Counted from the first letter of the stretch, positions 36,688-48,426 are shown. The stretch is 64,000 nucleotides of DNA from Dactylis glomerata (GCA_007115705.1 QXEO01000382.1:4138009-4202008), one strand, 5' to 3'. A program made the numbers and translations. Notes: a model not told the origin generated them from the sequence alone.

Positions 36688-36710
36688 CTCCCTTCGATTC
36701 ATATTATTTT
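36688..36710. mobile_element. left part of Stowaway MITE split by MULE
   Basis: CTCCCTTCGATTCATATTATTTT is the left end of a Stowaway-like MITE whose remainder resumes at 44224. The joined length, about 103 bp, equals that of a related MITE at 45518-45620. The last nine bases are the MULE target duplication. Confidence 0.7.
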
Positions 36711-36924
36711 GGGATTTCTATTTTCGTGCCCTCGGGTCCTTAGTTGTGCTCAGTTTTCCCCACCCGCTTAACTTTTCCTCAGTTTTCCCCTCCTTCTAGT
36801 TTGAAACCCCTCGCAGACGCTCGGACGGGAGGATTGCCGTCTGGTCAGAGGCCTTGATCGTTACCGGTGACGGCTAGGGAGCCGCGGTGGTTATGAATTG
36901 ACCGTTGCTTTTGAATGGTGCTGA
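36711..36924 (+). repeat. MULE left terminal inverted repeat
   Basis: Pairs with 44001-44214. It shares ACCCCTCGCAGACGCTCGGA, TTACCGGTGACGGCTAGGGA and CGTTGCTTTTGAATGGTG blocks in the same order when the right end is reversed. Confidence 0.92.
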
Positions 36925-37014
36925 CGGGTAGGGTCAGAAGACACGTCGGAGCAGCCATCCATCTATCGCTGATGTGTGGGCCGTTTTATTTCCTGATTGT
37001 ATACGCGGTGCTGC

Positions 37015-37300
37015 CAATGACAAATAGGGCCGCTCTATAGGGCTGTCGCAGCCAATGACCAGTGGGGTCGTGTATTTTTCAGGAAAAGACATATATTGCC
37101 GCTCTGTGGGGCTGCGGCAACCAATGACCAGTGGGGTCGTCTATTTATTTAGAGAAAATCATATATTGCCGCTCTGTGGGGCCTCTACAGCTAATGACCG
37201 CTATGGTCGTCTATTTATTTAGAGAAAATCATATAGAGCCGCTCTGTGGGGCCGCCTCAGCCAATGACCGCTGGGGTCGCCCTTAGTAAAAAGACATATA
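37015..37300 (+). repeat. imperfect tandem repeats (about 70 bp, four units) next to left MULE end
   Basis: Units contain GCCGCTCTGTGGGG, CAATGACC and GGTCGTCTATTTATTTAG in order, starting near 37029, 37099, 37169 and 37239. Subterminal repeats inside MULEs can bind transposase; that role is inference here. Confidence 0.75.
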
Positions 37301-37779
37301 TCCCTGCTTTTAGTTAGAGAGAAGCAACAAGTTTGCTAATTAATTTTTTTTAAGCTAGACCCAGCAGGTGACTATTTTCGCAGCTTAATCTAAAGTGAAT
37401 CTTATGCTAAATATGGCCGGAACCTAGTGTTGTGTATCTCATTAATCATCGGAGAACCGCTGACAGCTCGTTCCCCACCCTCGGACGGAGCAGCAATCGC
37501 CGGCGCCTCGTCGCGCCGCTGGCTCTGTCCCCCGGCGGCGTCGGACGGACTGCGGCGCTGCACGTCAACCACGGCTCCAGCACTTGTTTCGTCCGCACGC
37601 ATTGTACCCACCGCAGGAAAGTCCGCCGCAAGCAGATCCGCCGCCCACGACGACCGGGAATTGTTCCGCGCACCAATTGGTAGTATAGCTTGGTAAGACC
37701 TCCGCTTCTGCCTCCCCCGCCCCCTAATTGATTCGGTTCCCGTAATTTATTGGAGTTTGCAGGTGTGAAATAGTCTTCA

Positions 37780-38231
37780 ATGTCTGGTCGTAGCGGGTAC
37801 ATCGGCGAGGGTGGGGATTCGATCATGTCGTGGCCACGTTCTACTTCTCCTACCTCGTCGGAAGTGCAGGTATCTAGCTTCTGCTCTCTGTACTACCATT
37901 GAATTTGAAGTGCCGTCATGGCCTGTCAGAGTGATTTCAGTTGTTCGTTTTTCCATTCTTGTTACAGTTTGCCAGGCAAGCCGATGATCCATGGTACATT
38001 GCATACCAAGATGAATCAACCCAGTGGTATAGCCAGAGGATGGATTTGGAGGAGAAGGTGGCCAATTTAGGTGATGAATTGGCCCGTAAAAACCTGATGA
38101 TATTCGAGCTGAAGCGTACTGTGGAGGAAGAAAAGAAGAATTCAGAGCTTATTCGCAAGGAGAAGTTGATACTTGAGACAGATCTTGCCGTATTTGATCA
38201 AGTGGTAGAAAATCTAGAACATGAACTTTAA
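37780..38231 (+). CDS. second MULE gene: coiled-coil protein, C-terminal tail cut by a stop
   Basis: Two exons, 37780-37869 and 37968-38231, join in phase at clear GT-AG sites to give 117 residues starting MSGRSGYIGEGG. The N-terminus is Ser/Gly-rich. From residue about 55 a strongly charged coiled coil runs to the end (VEEEKKNSELIRKEK region). A TAA at 38229-38231 ends the frame, but the same frame continues for another 27 codons ending in a hydrophobic segment (AVLLGVIPVLAVMWLW), so the ancestral protein probably had a C-terminal membrane anchor. It is transcribed from the left end toward the transposase gene, as mudrB is in maize MuDR, but shows no similarity to mudrB that I can see. Function unknown. 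Confidence 0.6.
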
Positions 38232-38839
38232 GTGATGGGAGAGGAGAAAAGTAGATTCATCTGGGCAGTTTTATTAGGTGTCATCCCTGTCCTAGCAGTT
38301 ATGTGGTTGTGGTAGATGATTTAGATAGTATAGAATTGTTATTCAGTAGATGGCTCTAATCACTGTATTTTGGTGTGGCTCTAACCACTGTATTTTGGCG
38401 TACAATTTCCTAGTTGTGCTAAGTAATGCGCGCGATAATTTTAGCATGCATGAATATCTTATAAAAGTGAAGGGATCCCAAAAGTGAAAGCATGTACCAG
38501 CCTCTTGGATCAAATACATATCAATCTTCCCAATCAAGTTGGGATAGAATTCAAATCATACATACGGATATACATGGATACATCGAGAAAGTGGAGAAGC
38601 TTTTTTTGAGACGGAGGTAGTAGTTCGAACAATTTTATCCCAATTTGAAATTGAAAAATACAAATTTATCATAATTTATCCCAATTTGCGGCGTCGAACA
38701 CGGCCGCGCAGCGATGGGCTAGAAGGGCTGGGACGACGGGCGGCTGAGGGGTGGTCATCTGCGCCATCCGCAAACTCGGACATGGAGGAGGACTGGATCT
38801 GCGGCTTCGCAACCACTCTTGGCACCGCCGCCGTCTTGG

Positions 38840-39300
38840 TGTACTTCATCAGCGATGAATCCGAGGAGGGCTGGATCGGCGGCTTCGCAGCGCGGTTGTA
38901 GACGATGGCTTAAATCGTCTTGGCATCGATTCGCACTCTTGGCACCGTCGCAGTCTTGGTGTCCTTCATCAGCAACGGATTTGAGGAGGGCAACGGAAGT
39001 GAGACATCGGCAGGCTCCGACATTGAAGGCTGGATCTGCGTCGTCGCAGCGATGTTGTAGGCGATGGCTTCAATGATCTTGGCATCGATGACCACTGTCG
39101 GCACAGCCGCAGTCTTGGTGTCCTTCATCAGCAATGGATCTGAGGAGGGCAACGGAAGTGAGACATCGGCAGGCCCCGACATTGAAGGCTGGATCTGCGC
39201 CGTTGCAGCGATGTTGTAGGCGATGGCTTCAATGATCTTGGCATCGATGACCACTGTCGGCACGACCGCCGTCTTGGTGTTCTTCATCATCAACAGATCT
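38840..39300. repeat. 159-bp tandem repeats inside MULE
   Basis: Nearly identical copies at about 38958-39116 and 39117-39275, with partial copies on both sides. On the reverse strand they keep a frame open (38910-39293) encoding a 53-residue repeat with PTVVIDAKIIEAIAYNIAA and ADVSLPLPSS. It is either part of a decayed third gene or a captured coding fragment. Confidence 0.75.
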
Positions 39301-39354
39301 GAGAAGAGAAACGAAAGTGAGACAGAGAGAGATATTTCAACTATTTCTGAGGGT

Positions 39355-39535
39355 TAGATCCGCGCCGCCGCACGGTTAGATCCGCGCCGCCGCATGCACG
39401 GTTAGATCCACGCCGCCGCACGCACGCTGCAGTTCCGCACGGCCGCACGCACGGTTAGATCCGCGCCGTCGCACGCACGGTTAGATCCGCGCCGCCGCAC
39501 GCACGCTGCAGTTCCGCACCGCCGCGACCGCCATA
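39355..39535. repeat. short GC-rich tandem repeats inside MULE
   Basis: GGTTAGATCCGCGCCGCCGC units, some with CACGCACGCTGCAGTTCCGC, repeated about five times with irregular spacing. No coding meaning seen. Confidence 0.7.
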
Positions 39536-39739
39536 GTAAGAGAGGAAATAGGAGAGAGGAAGATGCGACTGGAATATGCGATTGCCAGGGTTAGTAGGTA
39601 TGTGCTCTGCTCTTCTCTCCGTATGCGTCCATCGAGATAGAGAGAGATATACAGGCCGTCCGATCATAAATGATCCAACGGTGCAAGCGTACGTTGAGCT
39701 ATCAACCAACCAAGATCCATGTGACATACATCTCGACCA

Positions 39740-39918
39740 ATCAGAGATCAGCCAGTGAGTACAAGTGAGGAAAACCGAGTAGAACTAAGAGGAGGAAAAG
39801 TGAGGAAATGTTTATCGGAAGGGCAAAACTGAGTAGGACTGAGTAAAACAAGTGGACCTGGAGGGGAAAAACTGAGTAAAACTAAGTAAAATAGGGGCAC
39901 CCAAATAATAAAGGGAGT
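39740..39918 (-). repeat. internal sequence resembling a MULE end
   Basis: GGGAAAAACTGAGTAAAACTAAG...AGGGGCACCC near 39860-39905 matches the style of the outer right end (GGGAAAAACTGAGTACAACTAAC...AGGGGCACG at 44163-44200). It suggests a related MULE end was trapped inside. 39919-40478 is AT-rich with nothing recognised. Confidence 0.5.
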
Positions 39919-40478
39919 AAGGGAAATTGAAGCTTTTGGCATAAAAATTGTTAGATTGTGTTATTTGAACAATATAGTACATTTTGGCCGACGTGATATT
40001 GTTTGCAATTCAAAGATACACAAGTGTGACGAATTTGGACTCATTTGGATAAAGTTTGTAAGCATAGTGGGTATTTGGGAGGTGTGTTGAGTAGAAAGCC
40101 CAGCATCTTCATAGCTAGTAGCTCATGGACTAGGAAGTGGTTTTGGAAAAAACTTCATATCTCTATATTTCCTTTTCTATTATTATTTCTCTAGGTTGTA
40201 GGTAACATAACAAGACTCCATGGGAAGGTTCCACCATGTTTTGAATTATTTTGAATTAAACTAAACCCAAAACTATATTTTTTGAGTTTAGTCACTTAGA
40301 AAATGATAAATGTGGCTTAAGCGATGAACTTATTCGAGGTGCATGACCATAGAAAACTTGCAATAACACATACATTATTGTGATTATTCAACATACAAAC
40401 TTGGGAATGTCACACTAGTTTGAATTCAATACAAAGGGATCCCCAATACAAATTGTTCATACAAATTAAAATAATTGT

Positions 40479-43400
40479 TCAAAATAAAATCTTTCCCTTG
40501 CTCCTGGTGTGACTCGCTGGGTCCACCACCTTACTCCGGGTAACCCTACCAGGGATATTACTGGTGTCTACCTTCCTTTTGCCCTCTTTCTTGTTCTTCT
40601 TCTTCTCTTCGGGTTGTGCCAAGACCGAGACAACCATATCATACGAAGCTTGTGCTCTTTCTTCTAATGCATTTTCTTCCCTTGCTTCTATAATCTGCTC
40701 TTGATCCATCGGTTTACCCAGCTCTCGATCAATTGCTTCACTCAGCTGTCTATGCATTGCTTCAACGGCCTCTCGATCCATCTGTTTCCTCTGCTCTCGA
40801 TCCATCGGTTCAAGCAGCTCTCGATTCATCTGTTCAATCTGCTCTCGATCCATCGGTTCAAGCAGCTCTCGATTCATCTGTTCAATCTGCTCTCGATCCA
40901 TCGGTTCAAGCAGCTCTCAATCCATCGGTTCAAGCAGCTCTCGATTCATTGCTTTAATATCCTCATGTTGAATTGCTGCTTCATTCTCCTCTGCATTTGC
41001 TGCTCCCGCCTGATCTTCCATTCTAAAAGCTGGGTCAACTAGATTTTTACAAAGCCTAGCAATGTGTCCAGGGGTTCCACAACGTTTGCACTTACGTCGT
41101 CGAATCGGTGCACCACCCTCTGCACTAGCTCTGATCCTATTCTTCCTCGGCCTACCTGCCGGTCTAGTCAAAACTGGAGAGTACAGTTTAAAGCCTGGAT
41201 TGAATTTCATCTATTGGTCTTTTCCCAACAAGGTAGGAACATTCATAGCATATGCAGCCCTAAATTTGGCAACAGAGAAATACTCTGACACATACTGATA
41301 AACTTCACCTTCTGCACCCCCTATAACACTCATGAAAAACAATGAGTGTATGCAGGGTATCCCACGGATCTGCCATCGCCTACAATGGCATGTCCTATCA
41401 ACCAAACTCACTGGATACCTCCACTGCCTATTTTTACTGTCAGTGTAGGTTACCTCAGCCTCCATTCCTTTTCTGATGCATTTCATCTTCAATTGTTTTG
41501 CCCTGGCATGCAAAGACTTAATCAAAGATGGGAGCATGAGATGGTCAAGATATTTTGTGGCTGCAATTCTTTGACGCAGATCGATCTTTATCATAATCAT
41601 CTGCCTAATCTTATCAAATATTTGCCACAACATAAGCCCTTTCAATGACTTGACCTTTGCATTGAAACTCTCCGCAAGGTTACTTGTTACATAGTCTACC
41701 TTGCAAATTTCATTGAATTAGCTTCTTGACCACACCCTACCATGATGTTCATCCAAGTACTCCTTCACCCCAGGTTTTTGTTTATACAACACATCCAAAT
41801 GAAATAGATACTTCCTAATGCTGCATGTGTATGCAGCTAGCCATAGGTTGTCAGTAAAAACTTTACCCTTGAATTTCTTTGTAAAATTCTGTACCAAGTG
41901 TCGCATACATTCCCTATGCCCCACTCCAGGGAATACTGCTTCTATTGCACTCTCCAAACCTTTGCAAGCGTTTGTGTGGATAGCAAGTCCTGGTGGATGA
42001 CCTATAAGGTCGCGCAAATTCTGTAGAAACCAAGTCCAACTTTCCTCTGACTCAACCTCAAAAACTCCATAAGCAATAGGGAACATCTAATTGTGTCCAT
42101 CAACTGCAGTAGCAGCAACTAGCTGTCCTTTAAACCTGCCATAAAGAGCTGTTGCATCCACGGCCAAATAAGGCCTGCAACCGTCCAGAAAGCCTTTCCA
42201 GCAAGCTTTGAAACAAACAAAAGACCTTCTAAAATATTTCTTCTGCATTATCCTCCCGCTTTTCAATTTATAGGGAACTGTATGCTTGTCTATCGCTACA
42301 ACACTGCCTGGACTAGCCACCTCCACTTCAGCTTTGAAAGTGTAAAGCAACTGAAAGCTTTCATTCCATGGACTATTGATCCTGTCAAGAGCCATTTCCT
42401 TTGCATAGAACATCCTCATGTAAGGTATTTTTATATTAAACTTCTCAGATATCTTGGTTATGAGTGCTGTTGGACCAAGTGATGGAGTTTCTCTCAGCCA
42501 ATCTATGATTGCATCTGCCAACCACCTAGTCTTCGCTAGCTTTGATTTCTCCTCTGGCGCTCCCGCTCGAGGTGGACAAGTATGGTCGATCGAGTTCTTC
42601 TTTATCTGAAATATAATGATAAGGGATGTCAGTAATAGTTAACAAATTTTACACCGTGATCTAAAATACACAACTGGTTGGCATAGTACCTGAACCACGG
42701 TGCTTCTGAGCATTGTGGATGCATGCAGCCTCCACCTACACCTCTTGTATGGGCACTTAACTGTGAACCTACCTGGCTCACTTTTAATAACCTCATAATC
42801 ATTCTTGGTGAGAATGCAATATGTAGTAATTGCATTACGGCAGTCCATCATCGTTTGAAATACGGTGCCTTCTGCAAGCTGAGGATCCTCCCTGTTTCAC
42901 TCAATTGTTGGCAAGTCATCACCTTCGTAATCGGCTAAAATGAGACTGCCATTGTTCTCATCCTTCTCTTCATCATCAGTGTCATCAAATCTGGCACTTT
43001 GTGCAATATCTTCCATGTATTGATCCTCCATTGTCTGCTTACTGCATCGATCTACAAATTCAGGAAATATCAACTCATCCTCATCATCTTAAGGAGACAG
43101 ATCCTCAATCTCTGCATCGTCCTCCACATCGACCACAGGAACGATCTAGCTACCACTAGCACTAGGGACAGATGGTGCTGCTATGGACCTACAAGGAGCG
43201 GGGCGGTGCACACGATTAGCAAAGGCAGCAACAGTAGAGAGACATGATGCCCGACCACCTGATGATGCCCCAACACCAGATGATGCCTGGACCCTGTCCA
43301 CATGGATACGAATTTTACCGACACGGCAAGAATTATTTAAAGCAAAAAGAATTCCCAGATCCTCGTCGGAAATTAGTGGAACATATCTTCCCTCCGTACT

Positions 43401-43979
43401 ATTGAAATATTGGAAATCAACTGAATCGCCAGCGCCCCAGGGGTACTTAGCGCAGATGTTATCTTTTAAATCCCTCAACAAGATGGTGGTTGCAACCACC
43501 GCTGGGATGTAAAATCCGCTCACATTGCGTTCAGAATCACGCAAAAAGCTAGTATCCAGCCTAACCACCAGACGAAGAGCCAGCACTGGATCAATCCTAT
43601 TTGAAAAGCAACGCAGTTAGTTGAGCAACAACGATTCGCGCTAAAAAACTGCCTACTGTTAATTCACATAGGTAGACGATGCTTACCCAGATGGAATCCA
43701 TGCGTTAGATCCCTCTGATTCCCAATCTTCTCCGTGGTTGAGGGGCATAATCGGCACACCAGACGGCTGTACAAACTCTACCGCGATAGGGATAGATCTA
43801 GTGGAGGCAGAGCCCTCTCCGCCTCCCGGGGGTGGTGGTGGGGGCGGGGGCGGCTTGGGGGCGGACGACGGCATAAGGTAGGAGGGTAGGATGGCGTGGT
43901 GGCGGAGGGGCGGTGTGTGAGCTCTTCCAGTCTCGGGCGGAAGGGAAAGCTTTGGGTGAGTGAGAGACCGCCAGTCCAA
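40479..43979 (-). pseudogene. mudrA-like MULE transposase, inactivated
   Basis: Three exons on the reverse strand: 43687-43979 (Pro-rich start), 42690-43596 and 40479-42605. Exon 2 has an N-terminal domain ending GKIRIHVDRV, an acidic region (VDVEDDAEIED), and the Mutator DNA-binding domain (TKNDYEVIKSEPGRFTVKC to RCRWRLHAS). Exon 3 holds the MULE transposase core (PYLAVDATALYGRFKGQL, GHRECMRHL), a SWIM zinc finger (CHC-x(8)-CIH) and a CCHC knuckle (CKRCGTPGHIARLC), then Met/Arg/Glu repeats and a basic tail. At the usual second Asp of the DDE core it reads HTNACKGL, Asn instead of Asp. At least seven in-frame stops are present, several in places where a relative would have CAG or CGA. It can no longer make a full transposase. 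Confidence 0.88.
40797..40960 (-). repeat. 48-bp coding tandem repeats near transposase C-terminus
   Basis: About three copies of a unit encoding MDREQIEQ-MNRELLEP on the reverse strand, with one CGA to TGA stop. Polymorphic charged tail; function unknown. Confidence 0.8.
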
Positions 43980-44000
43980 CGTGTCTCATTGGGTCAATAG

Positions 44001-44214
44001 TCAACACCATTCAAAAGCAACGGTTAATTCACAACCACCGTGGCTCCCTAGCCGTCACCGGTAACGGTCAAGGCCTCTGACCAGACGGCAACCCTCCCGT
44101 CCGAGCGTCTGCGAGGGGTTTCAAACTAGAGGGAGGGAAAAACTGTGGAAAAGTTAAGCGGCTGGGAAAAACTGAGTACAACTAACGAACCAGGGGCACG
44201 AAAATAGAAATCCC
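44001..44214 (-). repeat. MULE right terminal inverted repeat
   Basis: Inverse partner of 36711-36924. The transposase start codon lies about 20-130 bp inside it, so this end contains the transposase promoter region. Confidence 0.92.
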
Positions 44215-44223
44215 TATTATTTT

Positions 44224-44303
44224 TCACTAATACGGATATATCTACCATTAAAATATATCTAGGTATATCCGTATTAATAAAGAGTAATATAGGTCAGAGG
44301 AAG
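44224..44303. mobile_element. right part of Stowaway MITE split by MULE
   Basis: Continues the MITE from 36710. CACTAATACGGATATATC to GGTCAGAGGAAG matches the related MITE at 45518-45620 and is followed by TA. Confidence 0.7.
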
Positions 44304-45517
44304 TAATTTTTTCTATATGTTATTTATACTAACTTAGTATTACGGATATATCTAGACACTAAGATTGTTCAGATACATATATATCAAAAATTCAAAATAG
44401 ATAATAGTGATCGAAGAGAGTATGAGTTTGTATTCCTGATCAATAGTTGTGAGTATCTGCACTGCACAATCGCGCGAGTGAATATAAACGGTGATTTGAT
44501 ATATTCAAGCAACTGGAAAATGGAGCCCCTAGAACTGTCCAATGTAAACAACAGGTTGTGGACTACCTTTTTCGTGGACGAGCATGTGCGCAGTAGACTT
44601 GGTGCGGGAGGCACGTGAACATGACGAGATGGCTTGGGTTGGAAATAACGTCTGTGTTTGGCGATGACCTACCTCGGTTTCATAGCGCGGACGCAGCCGG
44701 CGACTTCCACGTTCAAACTTTTCAATACTACGGGGGTATGTAGAGTTGGCCCACACGTCTTGGCAAAAGCTGACCAGTAAGATAGACCTATGATCTACAA
44801 CGCGATAGGCCGGACGGAGGGCCAAGGTGCCGGGATGGGGCGGCTTGAGGCTTGGTGGTAGGGGGCGGCCTAGGCACGAGTTTTTGGGCGGCAGACGAAA
44901 GCCTAGGCGCGGATGGGTGGCACTAAGCCGGCTAGCTCGGGACAACACTCGAGATGGTGGGCCATGGTGCATGGGGCTGGAGGCAGAGGGATAAGAAAGG
45001 AAAATATAGAAAAGCACATTAAATATGAGTCCGTAGGATTTAAAGGGACTTTTCTGGTATTCATTCTAGCTAGGCAAACTTGCATATCGTTAAACGCATT
45101 TCCAGTATACCCTGCAGTACCAATTTTTTCATGATTTTTCAAGATATGGTAAAGATGCTCTTATATGTATAAAAAAGTGTCCATTCAAACATTTTAGCCT
45201 ACTTACGAAATAAATAGCTAGTTGAAAAAAATTAAACAAACAACGGTTATGATGAACTTAAAAATCAAAGTATTCATGTTAAATATTAAAATTCTGAATG
45301 ATTTGATAAGCCTTTTTAATAGTCGACATAAAATACAAAATTTAATTGTTACATAATCAAGTCGCGTGTTCATTGCCATATTAATGAAGTGGCATGCAAC
45401 CTCACCAAGGAAATAACGGTCAAAGCAAATCTTTAGCGGGACCCACAGGTCATAGACACAGCGTTTGCAGATGGCCTCAGAACGCTTGCATGTGACCAAG
45501 ATTACATCTTAGTGTAA
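44304..45517. other. intergenic, no gene recognised
   Basis: AT-rich with one GC-richer stretch (44600-44990) carrying short reverse frames without domain or splice support. Nothing else seen. Confidence 0.5.
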
Positions 45518-45620
45518 TTCCCTCCAACTCATATTACCTTTCGCTAATACGGATATATCTACCACTAAAATGTGTCTAGATATATTCATATAAGCGAAGA
45601 GTATTATGGGTCGGAGGGAG
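45518..45620. mobile_element. Stowaway-like MITE
   Basis: 103-bp element with imperfect inverted ends (TTCCCTCCAACTCATATTAC and GTATTATGGGTCGGAGGGAG) followed by TA. Its inner sequence matches the MITE split by the MULE. A further Stowaway-like end (AACGGAGGGAGTA) follows near 45705. Confidence 0.8.
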
Positions 45621-45869
45621 TATATAACTATTTCTTCTATGTTCCATTAATCTTGACTTATAGTTCAAATCTAAATAATTTAAAAATTATAGAACGGAGG
45701 GAGTAGTAAAATGCCCATGTGTTGCTAAGAAACTAATAAAAATACCCTGCTAGTTAGAATATAACATATAATCGGAAGCAAAATAGTGGGATACCATGGT
45801 GGGTACCTATGCACGTCTAATGCCGTTTGACATCTGTTTACCCCACCGTGACTAATCCGCTCCCTCTTA

Positions 45870-47543
45870 TAGCATCTCCACCGGCGCTCCCAACCTGCCT
45901 TCTAAAAGGGCCCCGATGTGTTTATTGGGCTCGGGGGGGGGGGGGGGGGGGTGAAAACGAGGCCACACCCGCGCCGCAAAAGGTTGTCGGCGCACCCGCG
46001 ACCCCAATAAATAAACCGGAGCTCCCGCGCTGGCCCCTATACGGCAGGGTCCTCTCGGGAGCACCGGCAGCCCGCGATAGCTAGGATCCGACCGGCTGGG
46101 ACCGCTTGCCAGCGACCAGCGGCGGGTCAAACTAGTTTATGACCACGACAAGGGTTCGCTCATCGCCATGAATGTGACGTTGGTTCCCTGAGGCGGCGTA
46201 GAGCCCGACGGCCACGCGGGCTCCCATGTGGCGACGCCATGTATTCCGTGCCACTGCTTCAATGCACCGAGGATGCCGCCTGGCTCTACAAAACCCCCCT
46301 TCGTCGTCGCCCACTTATGTCGCCCGCACTATCTTCTTCGTCTCCCCTTCCCTCACTTACTTCCACCTCGCGCTCTCGACCGAGCCCTGATGGCGCACAA
46401 CTCTGAGGCAAGCGGAAGCTGCGGCGGCGGCTACACGAGGCCCACAAACCTCAACAGCGAGGAGGCGCAGATCCTCGCCGACAACAACATCATCGTCCCG
46501 CTGGCGTGGCACCTGCCGGACGGCTGGCACATGTCTGCCGTCGCCACAATTCCACCGAAGGGGCCGTTGCTCGATGACTACATCGACCAGCGCTAGGAAG
46601 CGCTGCCACCGGCGCAGCGTGATCGGCCCGAGTGGGCGCCGACGCACGCCGTTTGGCTCCCCATTCTGCAGAGTGAGCGGGAGCTTGAGCTCGGCCACTA
46701 CTACGGCCCCTACAATGACCGGTAAAATGTGTCCGGCCGTCGAGCGTACTAGCAGCCGCGCGATGTCGACACCATGCTCCGGGAGCATGGCTACCGCCTC
46801 TAATACCGTGCGACGCCTCCAGCACGCGGTTTGGCCCGCTCTGCGCCCACGCCACCAGCAAGGTCATCGTCCAGGAGAGGCTCCTCGGACGGCCGCTCCT
46901 CCACGCGCTCTGCCCCGTAACCTCCAATGTCACACCATTTCGGCGGGGTCGTCATCCGGGAGGGCCATGCCGAGTCTTCTTCGGTGCTGCCACGGGTGAA
47001 GAAGGAGGCACCGGTGAAGGATGAGCTGGAGGAGGAGCCGGCACCGGAAGAGGACGAGAGGCCATGGTGGGTGAAGGAGATAGCGCTGGCGGACACCGCA
47101 CATCACCCCGACGATCCCGCCGACGAACCGGGCCTCCACCTGCTGCAGTGAGGTCGTTCTCCGAGGCCCAGCCGATGGATGAGACGATGGCCCTCTTGTG
47201 GTCGACGGAGGAGAGCGCCAAACTTGTCGACCTCACCAAGGACAATGACGACATGCCGGAGGTGAAGAAGGAGCTGAAGGAGGATGCCGCCGGTAGCGGT
47301 TCAGGCGGCGGCTAGGTCTAGTATTGCAAATTAAAGTTAAATTTGATGTAAACCGTCCAACTCTTCTAAAATATCAATGAATTGACGGTTTTCAAACATT
47401 TTTGCAAAAATTGGGGCTGACATTTTGGGGGTGCCGGTGTGGGAGCTCGGCCGCAATTTTGAGGGAGGGCCTGCCGGCGCTCCCAAAATGGCCCAGCCGG
47501 TGCCCTGCAGGCTACAATTTTGGGGGCGCAAGTGGATATGCTC
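45870..47543. mobile_element. PIF/Harbinger-like DNA transposon with gene remnant
   Basis: Ends TAGCATCTCCACCGGCGCTC and its imperfect inverse GGGGGCGCAAGTGGATATGCTC are flanked by a TTA target duplication (45867-45869 and 47544-47546), the hallmark of PIF/Harbinger insertion. The 1674-bp element lacks a recognisable transposase and so is non-autonomous. A run of about 19 G lies at 45933-45951. Confidence 0.72.
46390..47315 (+). pseudogene. decayed gene inside Harbinger-like element
   Basis: A forward frame starting MAHNSEAS contains WHLPDGWHMSAVATIPP and, after four stops, SHHFGGVVIREGHAE with a Glu/Lys/Pro-rich tail. A second frame to 47315 carries more acidic sequence (WSTEESAKLVDLTKD). 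Composition and order suggest one ancestral protein broken by stops and a shift. I do not recognise its family. Confidence 0.45.
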
Positions 47544-47546
47544 TTA

Positions 47547-48426
47547 TCCCCTTCTTTTTCCCTTCCTCTGCTTCTCCCCTACCAGTCCGCTCTTGACGCA
47601 AGACCATGGCGCTGGCTCCAATAGATGCGCCGCCTCATCCTTGGCGCGTCTGCCCGCCGCCAACCCCACACGCTGCCCACCTTCACACAACTGAGGTATG
47701 GGGCCACACATCGCTGCAAGCAATGCAGATAGGCAGGGGACAAAAATTGCTAGGCCCCCACGGGTCTTCGAGCTTGTTTTCGCCTCCACGCCAAGACCAG
47801 CGACGCCATGATACCAGTTATACCAATTGGCGGAATCAAACGGAAATTATACCACAATGTCCACGGCTGTAAGCTCGAGTGCCAACTTCTACCTAATCGC
47901 GTGGTTGCTGGACTCCATGGTGGGGCGCTGGTGATGTCGGGGTCGGTGGGTTGCGGGGATGCTCTGGCTGAAGGTCAACGGGCAGGGAAATGTCACCATG
48001 TTGCCGCCATAGAGCACCTAGTACAGGCCTCGTGCATGGAAGAACTGCCGCCGCCCATTTGGAACTGTTGTGGCTATGCACACCACCCAACCAACGCGCG
48101 GAGGTCTTCGTCCAGTAGCACAGTGTCAGAACCATCGGCCGCCATGGCCATGGCCTTCCACGCATCGCCCGCTCGCAGCCCCAGCTAAGCTCTGATGCGC
48201 CACACCATGTACGGACCTAGGAACAGCAGAGAGGCAGACCTCCATGCCCCTCCTTGATTCTGTCGGTAGCGGGGCCCCACTCCCTATATCTAGCTGGACT
48301 GCAAGGTGCGTGAGTCTAACACCACGACGCTAACGGTGTAGGGCGCTCACATGGTGAGGTGGAGTGGGCGCCAGTAAAGGCGGCAAGTGCGGAGCAAAAG
48401 GAGCTAGGACGGCATAGCAAGGAGTA
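47547..48426. other. GC-rich intergenic stretch, no gene assigned
   Basis: Several short frames on both strands but no domain, splice pair or repeat boundary that I can support. Confidence 0.4.

Larger units (their letters stand above)
36711..44214. mobile_element. complete Mutator-like element (MULE) with 9-bp target duplication
   Basis: A 7504-bp element bounded by GGGATTTCTATTTTCGTGCCC and its inverse, with TATTATTTT duplicated on both sides (36702-36710 and 44215-44223). Terminal inverted repeats are about 214 bp and nearly 90% identical. Inside are a small forward gene near the left end (37780-38231), several tandem arrays, and a reverse mudrA-like transposase pseudogene from the right end (40479-43979). 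The two genes are convergent, the classic MuDR arrangement. Confidence 0.92.

Noticed and set aside
37015..37300. Regular repeats considered as a CRISPR-like array
   Set aside because: Eukaryotic nuclear context, imperfect units and no unique spacers; they are subterminal tandem repeats of the MULE.
45933..45951. Run of about 19 G as a functional quadruplex
   Set aside because: A single homopolymer in a decayed transposon; length may also be inaccurate in assembly. No supporting structure around it.
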